A stretch of 64,000 bases of DNA, from positions 1 through 64,000 of the forward strand of contig DATEOF010000467.1 in NCBI GenBank assembly GCA_035274465.1, in the 5' to 3' direction. A model generated the notes under the pieces. The model made no database searches. It saw only the letters and a program-made list of their open reading frames with translations, and had not been told where the DNA came from. Below, piece by piece: positions 38,049 to 46,253 of the stretch. Both the position numbers and the translations under genes were made by a program. Source of the stretch: JADGRF01 sp035274465 (GTDB lineage: Bacteria; Myxococcota_A; Polyangia; Polyangiales; JAFGIB01). The first letter of the stretch is position 1; every line of letters begins with the position of its first letter.

Positions 38049-38585
38049 ATGTCAAGGACGCAATCCACGCGGCAAGAGGTCGTGGCGGCGATCATCGCTC
38101 AAGGCAGGTCCAGCAGCACCAGTACCGTGCTGATGCACGCTGCCATTGCAGAACGCCTGGGGCTCAACCCCTCTGACCTCAAGTGTGCGGATCTGATGTA
38201 TGCGCAGTCCGAGCCCTGCACACCTGGGTTTCTGGCCGAGCTGACGGGGCTTTCGAGCGGGGCGATCACGGGGGTGATCGACCGGCTGGAGCGGGCGGGG
38301 TTCCTGGTGCGCGAGCACGATTCGAAGGATCGCCGGCGCGTGCTGCTGCGCCTGACGCATACGCGAGAACCGGAGGTGCAGGCGCTGTTCGAGCCCCTGG
38401 CGCGGGGGATCGAGGGGGTGTGCGAGAGCTTCAAACATGCGGAGTTGGCGCTCGTGCTCCGGTTCATGCGCGAGGTGCAGTTCGTGGTGGAGGGCGTGGC
38501 GGACGGGTTGCGCCGGGAGGTCGAGGAGGGGGGACCGGCGGTGGAACGGCCGCGGCGGCGCGGACGGCGGGGTGCCGCCGGGTGA
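38049..38585 (+). CDS. MarR-family transcriptional regulator
   Basis: This 178-residue winged-helix regulator shows the MarR pattern: TPGFLAELTGLSSGAITGVIDRLERAGFLVREHDSKDRRRVLLRLT, which is the recognition helix and wing. Flanking helices form the dimer interface. ATG at 38049 gives a usual length; the upstream ATG at 37968 would leave only 14 bases to the divergent ATPase gene. AT-rich inverted half-sites directly precede the start. The C-terminal tail is Arg-rich (ERPRRRGRRG). It most likely represses the divergent envelope operon and its own gene in response to a small ligand, as is usual for this family. Confidence 0.85.
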   Translation: MSRTQSTRQEVVAAIIAQGRSSSTSTVLMHAAIAERLGLNPSDLKCADLMYAQSEPCTPGFLAELTGLSSGAITGVIDRLERAGFLVREHDSKDRRRVLLRLTHTREPEVQALFEPLARGIEGVCESFKHAELALVLRFMREVQFVVEGVADGLRREVEEGGPAVERPRRRGRRGAAG

Positions 38586-38638
38586 TTTGGTTTCGTCGGG
38601 GGAAGGGTTCGCGGTAGAAGTTTGGGGGAGGACGCTCA

Positions 38639-39244
38639 ATGGCGCTGACCAAGTTCGTGCGCAATGTCGAGGATCTCTCCGACGACGGCGGCTACAAATT
38701 TCGCTTTCGCTGCGACTCGTGCTCGGACGGCTACGAGAGCCAGTACGTGTCGTCGAGTGCGAACCTGCTGAAGACCGCGCTGGACGTGTTCTCGATCTTC
38801 ACGCGGTTCGGCTACGGGGCGCGGAGTGCGGCCGAGAACATCGATCGCGGGTTGCGCGGCAAGGAACGCGACGCCGCCTACGAGCAGGCCGTGCACCAGG
38901 CGATGGCGCACTTCAAGAAGTGCTCGGTGTGCGGCAAGTGGGTGTGCCCGCAGCACTGCTGGAACGACGGCGCGGGGATGTGCGAGGGCTGTGCGCCGGA
39001 CGCGCAGGAGGCCGCCGGCAAGCGCGCCGCCCAGCTGCGGGCCGAACAGGCGGTTCAGCGCGCAGCTGACGGCGGCGAGGTGGCCAGCGTCACCTGCGCC
39101 AGCTGCGGCTCCCAGATGCGCGGCGGTGGCAAGTTCTGCGAGAGCTGCGGCAGCGCCGTGGGCAAGCGCCAGTGCAAGCACTGTCAGGCCGAGCTCTCGC
39201 CCAGTGCGCGCTTCTGTGGGTCGTGCGGTGGGGCCCAGGCATGA
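38639..39244 (+). CDS. Multi-zinc-ribbon protein
   Basis: This 201-residue soluble protein contains several paired-cysteine zinc sites. There is CDSC near residue 25, CSVCGKWVCPQHCW at about 100 resembling a LIM or treble-clef site, and two tandem C-terminal ribbons CASCGSQM/CESCGSA and CKHCQAEL/CGSCGGA. No enzyme motif is seen. The stop overlaps the next gene start (ATGA), which encodes another ribbon protein, so they work together. Roles of such proteins range from protein scaffolds to double-stranded nucleic-acid binding; no specific assignment is possible. Confidence 0.75.
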   Translation: MALTKFVRNVEDLSDDGGYKFRFRCDSCSDGYESQYVSSSANLLKTALDVFSIFTRFGYGARSAAENIDRGLRGKERDAAYEQAVHQAMAHFKKCSVCGKWVCPQHCWNDGAGMCEGCAPDAQEAAGKRAAQLRAEQAVQRAADGGEVASVTCASCGSQMRGGGKFCESCGSAVGKRQCKHCQAELSPSARFCGSCGGAQA

Positions 39245-39513
39245 ACTGCCTGGTGTGCAGCGCGACCTGGGCCGACGAGCGCGGCTCGGTCTGCCCGCAG
39301 TGTCACTACGACGCTGCGGCGGAGGGCGCGCGCGACCCGCAAAAGATTCAGGCGGCGCGCCAGTCCTTTCGCGATCGCACCACCGCGTACGCGCCGGAGA
39401 CGCGCGTCACGGCCCGGGATCGGGCGCAGCCGTGGGTGGCGCTCGGGCTCGGGTTCTTGATCTTCGTGTTCTGGCTTCGAGCATGTTCCAGCGGGGGCTT
39501 TCACTTGTGGTGA
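39241..39513 (+). CDS. Small zinc-ribbon membrane protein
   Basis: This 90-residue protein has an N-terminal zinc ribbon (CLVC, then CPQCHYD), a charged middle, and one C-terminal helix (WVALGLGFLIFVFWL) followed by a Cys. It would sit in the inner membrane with the ribbon in the cytoplasm. Its ATG overlaps the upstream ribbon-protein stop, and its end overlaps the PEGA protein gene start by about 31 bases, so the three genes form one unit. Confidence 0.7.
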   Translation: MNCLVCSATWADERGSVCPQCHYDAAAEGARDPQKIQAARQSFRDRTTAYAPETRVTARDRAQPWVALGLGFLIFVFWLRACSSGGFHLW

Positions 39514-40493
39514 GTGGACGGCACAGGCGTTGGCAGTGGGTGGCGTTGCTGCTCGGCGGGCTCGGCCAGGTCGCGTTCGCCGAAGCGCAGTCCGTGCCTG
39601 CGCGCGTGATCGCGCCGCTGATGGCCGCGGAAGCCGCGTTGCACGATCAGACGCAGCGCGTGGTGCTCCTCGCGCCCAACATCGACGCGCACTGGTACTC
39701 CGAGCTGCGTGCGGCTCTGGCCGCCCTGGGCGTGCGTGCGGAGAGCGTCCGCGAAGCCAAGCTCGACGCCACGCTCGAGGCCTGCGCGACCTTCAGCTGC
39801 CTCGAGCGCGTGGCCGGCGCCGCGCGCGGGTGGGCCGCGCTGGTGAGCGTGAGCAGCGCCGACGACGGCAGCCACGTGCTGCTGCTCGCGCTGGTCGAGG
39901 CCGACGGTGGCAGCGCTCAGAGTCGCGCACGCGTCGGTCCGGCAGGCATCGGCGACGCCCTGGTGAACGCCTGGCAGGACGCCAGCCTCGCGATCTCGCT
40001 CGGTGGCGACTCGATGGTTCACGCCGAGAGCCGCCCGGCGGGCGCCAGTGTCTGGCTCGATGGTGCGGCGGTCGGCTCGACGCCGTTCGCGCGCCAGGCG
40101 CCGCCCGGCAAGCACAAGCTGCGGATCGAGCTCGATGGCTTCGTGGCGCAGGAGCAGACGATCGACGCGCGGGCTGGGCGGGCCGAGCGCGTGCAGATCG
40201 CGCTGCGCCGTGAACCCATGTTCGACAGTGCGGCGCCGATCGACAACGCCGAGCGCAGATCGGTCTGGAACTACATCCTTGGCGGCGCGCTGATGCTGGC
40301 CGCGATCCCGGCGCTGGTCGGCTCGGTCAACACGCTCGCGAACGACGGCCGCTGCCTGAAGGTCCACAGCTCGGACGCCACGGGCTGCGAGCACCGCGCG
40401 GAATTCGGCGACAAGAGCGCGTATACCTTCACCGCGGGCATCGTCGCGCTCGGCGCGGGCGGATCGATCTTCTTCGCACAGCCCATCCCGTAG
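39483..40493 (+). CDS. PEGA-domain exported protein
   Basis: This 336-residue protein has an N-terminal signal or anchor helix (WQWVALLLGGLGQVAFAEA) and a first domain to about 175 that recalls a Rossmann-like receiver of unknown function. A PEGA domain lies at about 180-245 (AESRPAGASVWLDGAAVGSTPF, GKHKLRIELDGFV) and is followed by a C-terminal helical or membrane part (YILGGALMLAAIPALVG). PEGA domains are surface-exposed folds common in myxobacteria. Alternative GTG starts exist at 39507 and 39510. The stop is inside the terminator hairpin. Confidence 0.75.
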   Translation: MFQRGLSLVVSGRHRRWQWVALLLGGLGQVAFAEAQSVPARVIAPLMAAEAALHDQTQRVVLLAPNIDAHWYSELRAALAALGVRAESVREAKLDATLEACATFSCLERVAGAARGWAALVSVSSADDGSHVLLLALVEADGGSAQSRARVGPAGIGDALVNAWQDASLAISLGGDSMVHAESRPAGASVWLDGAAVGSTPFARQAPPGKHKLRIELDGFVAQEQTIDARAGRAERVQIALRREPMFDSAAPIDNAERRSVWNYILGGALMLAAIPALVGSVNTLANDGRCLKVHSSDATGCEHRAEFGDKSAYTFTAGIVALGAGGSIFFAQPIP

Positions 40494-40520
40494 TGCTGCG
40501 ACCGCCCCGGTCGCAGCACT
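40492..40520. terminator. Perfect 12-bp bidirectional terminator hairpin
   Basis: AGTGCTGCGACC (40492-40503) and GGTCGCAGCACT (40509-40520) pair perfectly around a five-base loop. The hairpin spans both stop codons of the convergent PEGA and comEC genes, so it can terminate either. On the plus strand TAATTGGTT follows, only weakly T-rich. Confidence 0.72.
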
Positions 40521-42885
40521 AATTGGTTCGCCACGACTTCACCTCCAGCGTGCGTCCATCGCTCGCGATCACGGTGCCGCCGACTCGACTCAACTCGACC
40601 ACCCGCGCGCCGGATTGTTCCAGCCGTTGCACCACCGACGGGTGCGGATGTCCGAAGCGGTTGGCCGCGCCGGCGCTGATCACGGCCAGCTGCGGTGCGA
40701 CCGCGCGGATGAACGCTGCGCCGCTCGACGTGGCCGATCCGTGGTGGGGCACCTTGAGTACCTGTGCGCGCAACGGGCCGGGCCTCGCGACCAGGGCCGC
40801 TTCGGCGGCAGCCTCGACATCGCCGGCGAACAGGAAGGCGTGCCGGCCGTAGGCGATGCGCAGCACGAACGAGTTGTCGTTCGGATCGTATCCTGCGTCG
40901 AAGCTCGGACACGGCCAGAGCACGTCGATCAGGGCTCCGCCCAGCTGCTGCGGGCGGCCGCACAGCTCGGGTGGCCCGCGGATCAGTGCGCCGCGTGCTC
41001 GTGCCCGATCGAGCCAGGCTGCGGCTTGCGCGGACGTGGTGGAGCGTTCGGCCTCGGCGTGCGCCTGCCCCGTGTCCCAGACCTCGCCGATCGGCAATGC
41101 ATCCAGCAGCGCCGACAGGCCGAGGTAGTGATCGGGGTGCGGGTGCGAGAGCACGACCAGATCGATGCGGCTGCGCCGGCGTGCAGCCATCAGCGGCAGG
41201 ATCGAGCGCGCGCCTGGATCCGCGCCGCCCTGTGGGTTGCCGCCGCCATCGATCAGCAGGCAGCGACCGTCGGGCAGATCGATCAGCGTCGCGTCTCCCT
41301 GGCCGACATCCAGGAAGCTCGCGCGCAGCTGGCCGCGCGGGCGTTCGGTGTAGCGTAGCCGCCACTCCTCGCCGGCCAGCGCGAGACAGCCCGCGAGCAG
41401 GACTGTCGTACGTAGCCGTCCGCTGCGCATGAACAGCAGGCAGCCGCTGAGGGCTGCGAGCAACACGCCCTGTGCATCCGATGGCGTCGGCCAGCGCCAG
41501 CCCGGATCGACCGATGCAAACCACTGACAGCCGCGCAGGAATGCCCGGCTGGTCAACGTGAGCGGCACCGCAGACAGCGGCAGCGCCCAGGAGAGCCCGA
41601 GGCAGGCCACCAGTGAGTGCACGACGGCCAGCACCAGCAGCAGCGAGCCGACGGGTACGAGCAGCAGGTTCGCCAGCACGCCCCACACCGGAAACGTGCC
41701 GAAGCTCCAGAGCACCACCGGCGCGGTCGCGATGCTCGTGCGCAGGCTCAGGCGCGCCGTTCCGGCCACGAGCTCGAGGAGCGAGCGGGCGCGCGGCTGC
41801 GGCTCGCTGATGATCGCCGCGGTGGCCGCCGCCGAGAGCAGGAAGGCGGGTCGCAGCGCTTCGCCCGGCGACAGCGCCGCGAACGACAGGCAGCCGAATG
41901 CCGTGACAGCGACAGGCTCCGGCCGCCGTCCGAGGGCCACCAGGCCCCAGCCGATCGCGCTGGTCAGCGCCGCGCGCATGCCGCTGGGAGCGGCGCCCGT
42001 GAAGCCGCCGATCAGCAGCGCCAGGGGAATGCCGAGCGCTGCCGACAAGCGGCCGGTGTCGTAGCGGGATACGATCGGATACGTGCGGCAGAACGCCTGG
42101 GCGAGCGCGAGCACCGACAGACCGGCGAGTAAGGTGACGTGCATGCCGGAGACCGCGAACACGTGGGCCAGGCCCGACGCGCGCACCTCCGCCTGATCAC
42201 TCTCGGGCAACGCGTCCGGATCACCCAGCGTGAGCGCGCGGGCGACCGCAGCCACGTCGGCGGGAAGCGTGCCGTCCAGCCGCGCGCGCAGCCCACGGCG
42301 GCAGAGCCAGAGCAGGCGCGCGCCGAAGTCGTGCTCGGTCACCTGGAACGCACCGCGACCCGCGAGCACCGCGAACGCCTGACTCGTGCGCGTGCTCGGC
42401 AGCGTGCTGTGAGGGCTCGGGTTGCGAAACGGCAGCTGCGGACTGAGCTTGGCGAGCAGGCGCACCACGGCCCCTTCGGGCAGCGGATCGGGCACGACGT
42501 TCACGCGCAGACCACTCGGGATCGGTGCGCCGTCTTCGAGGCGCGCGCCCTCGACCACGCGCACGCGACTCAAGCCCCGGCCCGGCTCCAAATGACTCAC
42601 CTCGTCGACGCGCACCGTCAGGCGAGCCAGCCCGGCAGGCGCCACCACGGGCGCTTCGTGCACGGGTATTCCGACAGCCATGCCGGTAACGAACGCGCTT
42701 GCCGCCAACAGCCACGGCCCGATCCGCGGCACGAGCCAGTGCACGCCGAGTCGGTGACTCCCGGCGAGAAGTAGACCTGCGGCTAGGCACACCAGCGCCA
42801 GGGCCGTGCGCAAGCCGCCTGGCAGGCCCACAGGCACCAGAAGTCCCAGGATAAAGCCGGTCGAAACCGCGACCAAACCGCGCAT
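40519..42885 (-). CDS. comEC: ComEC/Rec2-type DNA-uptake channel protein
   Basis: This 788-residue inner-membrane protein is for import of single-stranded DNA during transformation. Several hydrophobic helices at the N-terminus are followed by an OB-like periplasmic region (LTVRVDEVSHLEPGRGLSRVRVVEG) and the competence domain with AVSGMHVTLLAGLSVLAL and SGMRAALTSAIG. The C-terminal part from about 520 is a metallo-beta-lactamase fold with SHPHPDHYLGL and KVPHHGSATSS, the nuclease-like domain of bacterial ComEC. Length and domain order match the family. No other competence genes are nearby. Confidence 0.93.
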   Translation of the reverse strand: MRGLVAVSTGFILGLLVPVGLPGGLRTALALVCLAAGLLLAGSHRLGVHWLVPRIGPWLLAASAFVTGMAVGIPVHEAPVVAPAGLARLTVRVDEVSHLEPGRGLSRVRVVEGARLEDGAPIPSGLRVNVVPDPLPEGAVVRLLAKLSPQLPFRNPSPHSTLPSTRTSQAFAVLAGRGAFQVTEHDFGARLLWLCRRGLRARLDGTLPADVAAVARALTLGDPDALPESDQAEVRASGLAHVFAVSGMHVTLLAGLSVLALAQAFCRTYPIVSRYDTGRLSAALGIPLALLIGGFTGAAPSGMRAALTSAIGWGLVALGRRPEPVAVTAFGCLSFAALSPGEALRPAFLLSAAATAAIISEPQPRARSLLELVAGTARLSLRTSIATAPVVLWSFGTFPVWGVLANLLLVPVGSLLLVLAVVHSLVACLGLSWALPLSAVPLTLTSRAFLRGCQWFASVDPGWRWPTPSDAQGVLLAALSGCLLFMRSGRLRTTVLLAGCLALAGEEWRLRYTERPRGQLRASFLDVGQGDATLIDLPDGRCLLIDGGGNPQGGADPGARSILPLMAARRRSRIDLVVLSHPHPDHYLGLSALLDALPIGEVWDTGQAHAEAERSTTSAQAAAWLDRARARGALIRGPPELCGRPQQLGGALIDVLWPCPSFDAGYDPNDNSFVLRIAYGRHAFLFAGDVEAAAEAALVARPGPLRAQVLKVPHHGSATSSGAAFIRAVAPQLAVISAGAANRFGHPHPSVVQRLEQSGARVVELSRVGGTVIASDGRTLEVKSWRTN

Positions 42886-42978
42886 GCGCAGGGGTATGGC
42901 AATCTGCGTGCCGGCCTAAAACACAGCTAAGTACCGGAAAATACGTGAGGGGGACCGGCGGCCGCCGGCGGAGCCCGC

Positions 42979-43007
42979 TTGACACCGCCACGTCACGATC
43001 CTAGAAG
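42979..43007 (+). promoter_or_regulatory. Promoter of the MerR-isc operon
   Basis: An exact TTGACA -35 (42979-42984) and TAGAAG -10 (43002-43007) lie at an ideal 17-base spacing. The expected start of transcription is near 43014, just before the 28-bp palindrome. The position of the operator downstream of the promoter favours repression. Confidence 0.7.
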
Positions 43008-43019
43008 GGAACGCAAGGG

Positions 43020-43047
43020 CTAACTCTTACGCGTACGTAAGGGTTAG
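43020..43047. promoter_or_regulatory. 28-bp palindromic operator of the MerR-type regulator
   Basis: Twelve-base arms around CGTA: CTAACTCTTACG and CGTAAGGGTTAG, which differ at one position only. The core CTTACGCGTACGTAAG resembles operators of MerR-family repressors of the LiuR kind. It ends nine bases before the MerR start, so autoregulation and control of the whole isc operon are likely. Confidence 0.72.
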
Positions 43048-43056
43048 AGTGTAGCT

Positions 43057-43590
43057 ATGGCCATCCAGCTCCCAGTCGTCAACATCCACGGCAGGCACAA
43101 CAAACCTGCCGGCAAGTTGCTGCTGCGAACCCTACGTGTAGGCGAGCTGGCACGGCTGTCGGGCAAGACCGTGCGGGCGCTCCATCTATATGAGGAGCGT
43201 GGGCTGCTCGACCCGGTGGAGCGCTCGAAGGGCGGCTACCGGCTGTACGGTCAAGACGCGCTCGTGCGCGTGCGCTGGATCTCCAAGCTGCAGGAGATGG
43301 GTTTCTCGCTGACCGACATCCAAAGCATGCTCCGCCAGTGGGAGCAGAGCGGTTCGGCGCCGGATGCGATGTTGCGTGTGGGCGAGTTGCTCAAGGTGAA
43401 GCTCGAAGAGACGCGCGAACAGATTTCGCGGCTGCAGGCGCTCGAAAATGAGTTGCGATCCAGCCTGGAGTACCTAGAGACGTGTCCGAAGTGCAGTCCG
43501 CAGCAGGAGCTCACTGCCTGTACCAGCTGCGAGTTGCACGAAGCGGGCGCGTCGGCCCCCGACCTGGTGGCCGGGTTCCACGCTCATTGA
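43057..43590 (+). CDS. MerR-family regulator with CxxC-x8-CxxC tail, isc control
   Basis: This 177-residue regulator has the MerR DNA-binding domain at about 24-90: LRVGELARLSGKTVRALHLYEERGLL, then RLYGQDALVRVRWISKLQEMGFSL. A dimerisation coiled coil follows at about 105-140. The C-terminal tail carries four cysteines, Cys143, Cys146, Cys155 and Cys158 (CPKC and CTSC), a plausible iron-sulfur, zinc or redox site. It is the first gene of the isc operon, 17 bases before iscS, where most proteobacteria have the Rrf2-type IscR. No IscR homologue is present in the window. Repression versus activation is inferred only from operator position. Confidence 0.85.
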   Translation: MAIQLPVVNIHGRHNKPAGKLLLRTLRVGELARLSGKTVRALHLYEERGLLDPVERSKGGYRLYGQDALVRVRWISKLQEMGFSLTDIQSMLRQWEQSGSAPDAMLRVGELLKVKLEETREQISRLQALENELRSSLEYLETCPKCSPQQELTACTSCELHEAGASAPDLVAGFHAH

Positions 43591-43607
43591 TCCGAGGAAG
43601 AAGCAAG

Positions 43608-44834
43608 ATGGCCCCCAAGCTACCGATCTACATGGACAACGCAGCCACGACGCCGGTCGATCCGCGCGTGGTCGAGGCCATGCTGCCGTACTTCACGGAG
43701 AAGTTCGGCAATGCCGCCAGCCGTTCGCATGCGTTCGGCTGGGTCGGTGAAGAAGCGGTCGAGTACGCGCGCGAACAGATCGCGAAGCTGATCGGTGCGT
43801 CGAGCGAGAAAGAGATCGCGTTCACCTCGGGTGCGACCGAGAGCGACAACCTGGCGATCAAGGGCGTCGCGAGCTTCTACGCCAGCAAGGGCAACCACAT
43901 CATCACCGAGAAGACGGAGCACAAGGCCGTGCTCGACACCTGCAAGCGGCTCGAGAAGCAGGGCTTCTCGGTCACGTACTTGCAGACGGACTCGCGCGGC
44001 CTGGTCGATCCCGAAGCGGTGCGTGCGGCCATCACCGACAAGACCATCTTGGTCAGCATCATGCTGGCCAACAACGAGGTCGGTACGGTCCAGCCGATCG
44101 CCGAGATCGGCAAGATCACGCGAGCGAAGGGCGTACTGCTGCACTGCGACGCGGTGCAGGGTGTGGGCAAGGTCGACTTCGACGTCGAGAAGATGAACGT
44201 CGATCTGGCGAGCATCTCGGCGCACAAGATGCACGGGCCGAAGGGTGTGGGCGCGCTGTACGTGCGTCGCAGCAAGCCGCGTGTGCGCATCGTCGCGGAG
44301 CAGGATGGCGGCGGGCACGAGCGCGGTATGCGTTCCGGCACGCTCAACGTCCCGGGCATCGTCGGCTTCGGCAAGGCGTGCGAGCTCGCGTTGAAGGAGT
44401 GGCGTACCGACGCCGCATACATCTTCGCGCTGCGGCAGCGGCTGCGTCAGAAGATCTTCGGTGCGCTCGAGCAGGTGCACTTGAATGGTGCGGACGACCC
44501 GTATCGTTTGCCGGGCAACCTCAACGTCTCCTTCTCGTTCGTCGAGGGTGAGGCGATGATGATGGCGATCAAAGACGTCGCCGTGTCCTCGGGCAGCGCG
44601 TGCACCAGCGCGAGCCTCGAGCCCAGCTACGTGCTGCGTGCGCTGGGTGTGGATGAAGAGCTGGCGCACAGCTCGATCCGCTTCGGCTTGGGTAAATTCA
44701 ACACCGAGCAAGAGGTCGACTACGTCGCCGACCTGGTGATCAAGCAGGTAGAGCGGCTGCGCGAGATGTCGCCGCTCTACGAGATGCACCGCGAGGGCAT
44801 CGACATTAAATCCATTCAGTGGCAGGCGCACTGA
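43608..44834 (+). CDS. iscS: Cysteine desulfurase IscS
   Basis: This 408-residue PLP-dependent enzyme removes sulfur from L-cysteine for cluster assembly. Visible marks are the N-terminal MDNAATTPVDPRV, FTSGATESDNLAIKG, the PLP lysine in SAHKMHGPKG, and the catalytic Cys loop SSGSACTSASLEPSYVLRALG with Cys in the expected place. Length agrees with IscS (about 404). GAGGAAG precedes the ATG. It hands sulfur to IscU, encoded next. Confidence 0.98.
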   Translation: MAPKLPIYMDNAATTPVDPRVVEAMLPYFTEKFGNAASRSHAFGWVGEEAVEYAREQIAKLIGASSEKEIAFTSGATESDNLAIKGVASFYASKGNHIITEKTEHKAVLDTCKRLEKQGFSVTYLQTDSRGLVDPEAVRAAITDKTILVSIMLANNEVGTVQPIAEIGKITRAKGVLLHCDAVQGVGKVDFDVEKMNVDLASISAHKMHGPKGVGALYVRRSKPRVRIVAEQDGGGHERGMRSGTLNVPGIVGFGKACELALKEWRTDAAYIFALRQRLRQKIFGALEQVHLNGADDPYRLPGNLNVSFSFVEGEAMMMAIKDVAVSSGSACTSASLEPSYVLRALGVDEELAHSSIRFGLGKFNTEQEVDYVADLVIKQVERLREMSPLYEMHREGIDIKSIQWQAH

Positions 44835-44851
44835 AGGTTGGGAGAACCGCC

Positions 44852-45286
44852 ATGGCCTACTCAGACAAAGTCATCGAACACTACGAGAAGCCCCGCAACG
44901 TGGGCACCCTGGACAAGGAAGACCCCAACGTGGGCACCGGTCTGGTCGGCGCACCGGCGTGCGGTGACGTGATGCGGCTGCAGATCCGCGTCAACCCCGA
45001 GACCAACGTGGTCGAGGATGCCAAGTTCAAGACCTTCGGTTGCGGCAGCGCGATTGCGTCCAGCTCGCTCGTGACCGAGTGGGTCAAGGGCAAGACGATC
45101 GACGAAGCGTTGAGCCTCAAGAACTCGCAGATCGTCGAAGAGCTCAACCTGCCGCCGGTGAAGATTCACTGCTCGGTGCTGGCGGAGGATGCGATCAAGA
45201 GCGCGATCGCCGACTTCCGCAAGAAGCAGCAGGAGCGTCGCGTCGAAGCGGCGCCCCAGCCTGAACAGCCCAGCCTGCAAGAGTAA
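44852..45286 (+). CDS. iscU: Fe-S cluster scaffold protein IscU
   Basis: This 144-residue scaffold is for [2Fe-2S] assembly. The three ligand Cys are present in PACGD, FGCGS and IHCSV, together with the Asp next to the first. The HscA-binding motif LPPVK is intact. The C-terminus is longer than in E. coli IscU by about 15 residues, with a Gln/Pro-rich tail. It lies 17 bases after iscS with a GGGAG ribosome site. Confidence 0.98.
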   Translation: MAYSDKVIEHYEKPRNVGTLDKEDPNVGTGLVGAPACGDVMRLQIRVNPETNVVEDAKFKTFGCGSAIASSSLVTEWVKGKTIDEALSLKNSQIVEELNLPPVKIHCSVLAEDAIKSAIADFRKKQQERRVEAAPQPEQPSLQE

Positions 45287-45288
45287 TC

Positions 45289-45699
45289 ATGGCACTTACG
45301 CGGAGCACAGCCCCCAAGACCGATCCGAGCGAGCACGTGCCATTGATGGCGTCGAGCATCACCGACGAGCAGGCGGCAGTGCGCCTGACCCGGAAGGCGA
45401 TCGAGATGGCCAAGCAAGCGCTGATCAAGCGCGGTACACCCGGGGCGTCGCTGCGACTGGGTGTGCGAGGTGGAGGCTGTTCGGGCGTGTCGTATGCGAT
45501 CGAATTCTCGGACAAGGTGCGCGAGCGCGACCACAAGTTCGACTTCGACGGCCTGCAGGTGGTGGTGGATCCGAAGAGCCTGGTGTACCTGCGTGGCAGC
45601 GTGCTCGACTACGAAGTCAAGCTCATGCAGCACGGCTTCGCCTTCGTGAATCCGAACGAAAAGAGCCGCTGCGGTTGCGGCGAGTCGTTCCAGATCTGA
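45289..45699 (+). CDS. iscA: A-type iron-sulfur carrier IscA
   Basis: This 136-residue A-type carrier has the ligand Cys in GGCSGVS and the pair CGCGESF at the end. The homologous core starts at the second in-frame Met (MASSITDEQAAVRLT, 45346), so the first 19 residues may be an extension or the true start may lie there. Length of the core (117) is normal. It starts two bases after iscU and passes clusters to apo-proteins. Confidence 0.95.
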   Translation: MALTRSTAPKTDPSEHVPLMASSITDEQAAVRLTRKAIEMAKQALIKRGTPGASLRLGVRGGGCSGVSYAIEFSDKVRERDHKFDFDGLQVVVDPKSLVYLRGSVLDYEVKLMQHGFAFVNPNEKSRCGCGESFQI

Positions 45700-45707
45700 G
45701 CGGCGCC

Positions 45708-46244
45708 GTGATCGATCCGTTCGCAACGTTGGGCCTCGCGCGTCGCTACGACCTCGATGTTGCCGAGCTGGAGCGTCGCTATCGCGACTTGCAGCGTGCG
45801 CTCCATCCCGACCGGCACACGGCCAAGCCAGCGTCCGAGCGGCGTATGAGCCTGCAGAAGGCGGTGGAGGTCAACGAGGCCTACCGAATCCTGCGAGACG
45901 ACCAGCGGCGGGCGGAGGCGCTGCTCGCAGCCCTGGGCGGCGAGACCCGCGTCGAACCCGACCGGGCGGCAGACCCCGAGCTGCTGATGGAGATGATGGA
46001 GCTGCGCGAAGCGCTCAGCGAGGCCAAGGCTGCGGGCGATGCAGCGGCGGTAGCGCGTCTTGCCGAACGTGTCGGGCGAGAGCGCGCAGAAACCCGTGAC
46101 GCGCTCGTCCGCAATTTCGCCGCGCTACCTGAACGGCCTGTGGCGACGGCGCTCGGCCCGGCGCGAGCGCTCGTCTCGAGGCTCAAGTATTACCAGCGCT
46201 TTCTCGACGAAGTTGCGGTGTTCGAAGACGAGGCGCGGTCTTAG
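45708..46244 (+). CDS. hscB: Fe-S co-chaperone HscB
   Basis: This 178-residue J-domain co-chaperone has the HPD motif in LHPDRH, the preceding helix with RRYDLDVAELERRYRDLQ, and a C-terminal helical IscU-binding part. There is no ATG at the correct place; a GTG at 45708 gives a normal N-terminus (VIDPFATLGL). It lies eight bases after iscA, and hscA follows ten bases after its stop. Confidence 0.93.
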   Translation: MIDPFATLGLARRYDLDVAELERRYRDLQRALHPDRHTAKPASERRMSLQKAVEVNEAYRILRDDQRRAEALLAALGGETRVEPDRAADPELLMEMMELREALSEAKAAGDAAAVARLAERVGRERAETRDALVRNFAALPERPVATALGPARALVSRLKYYQRFLDEVAVFEDEARS

Positions 46245-46253
46245 GGATCTGAC

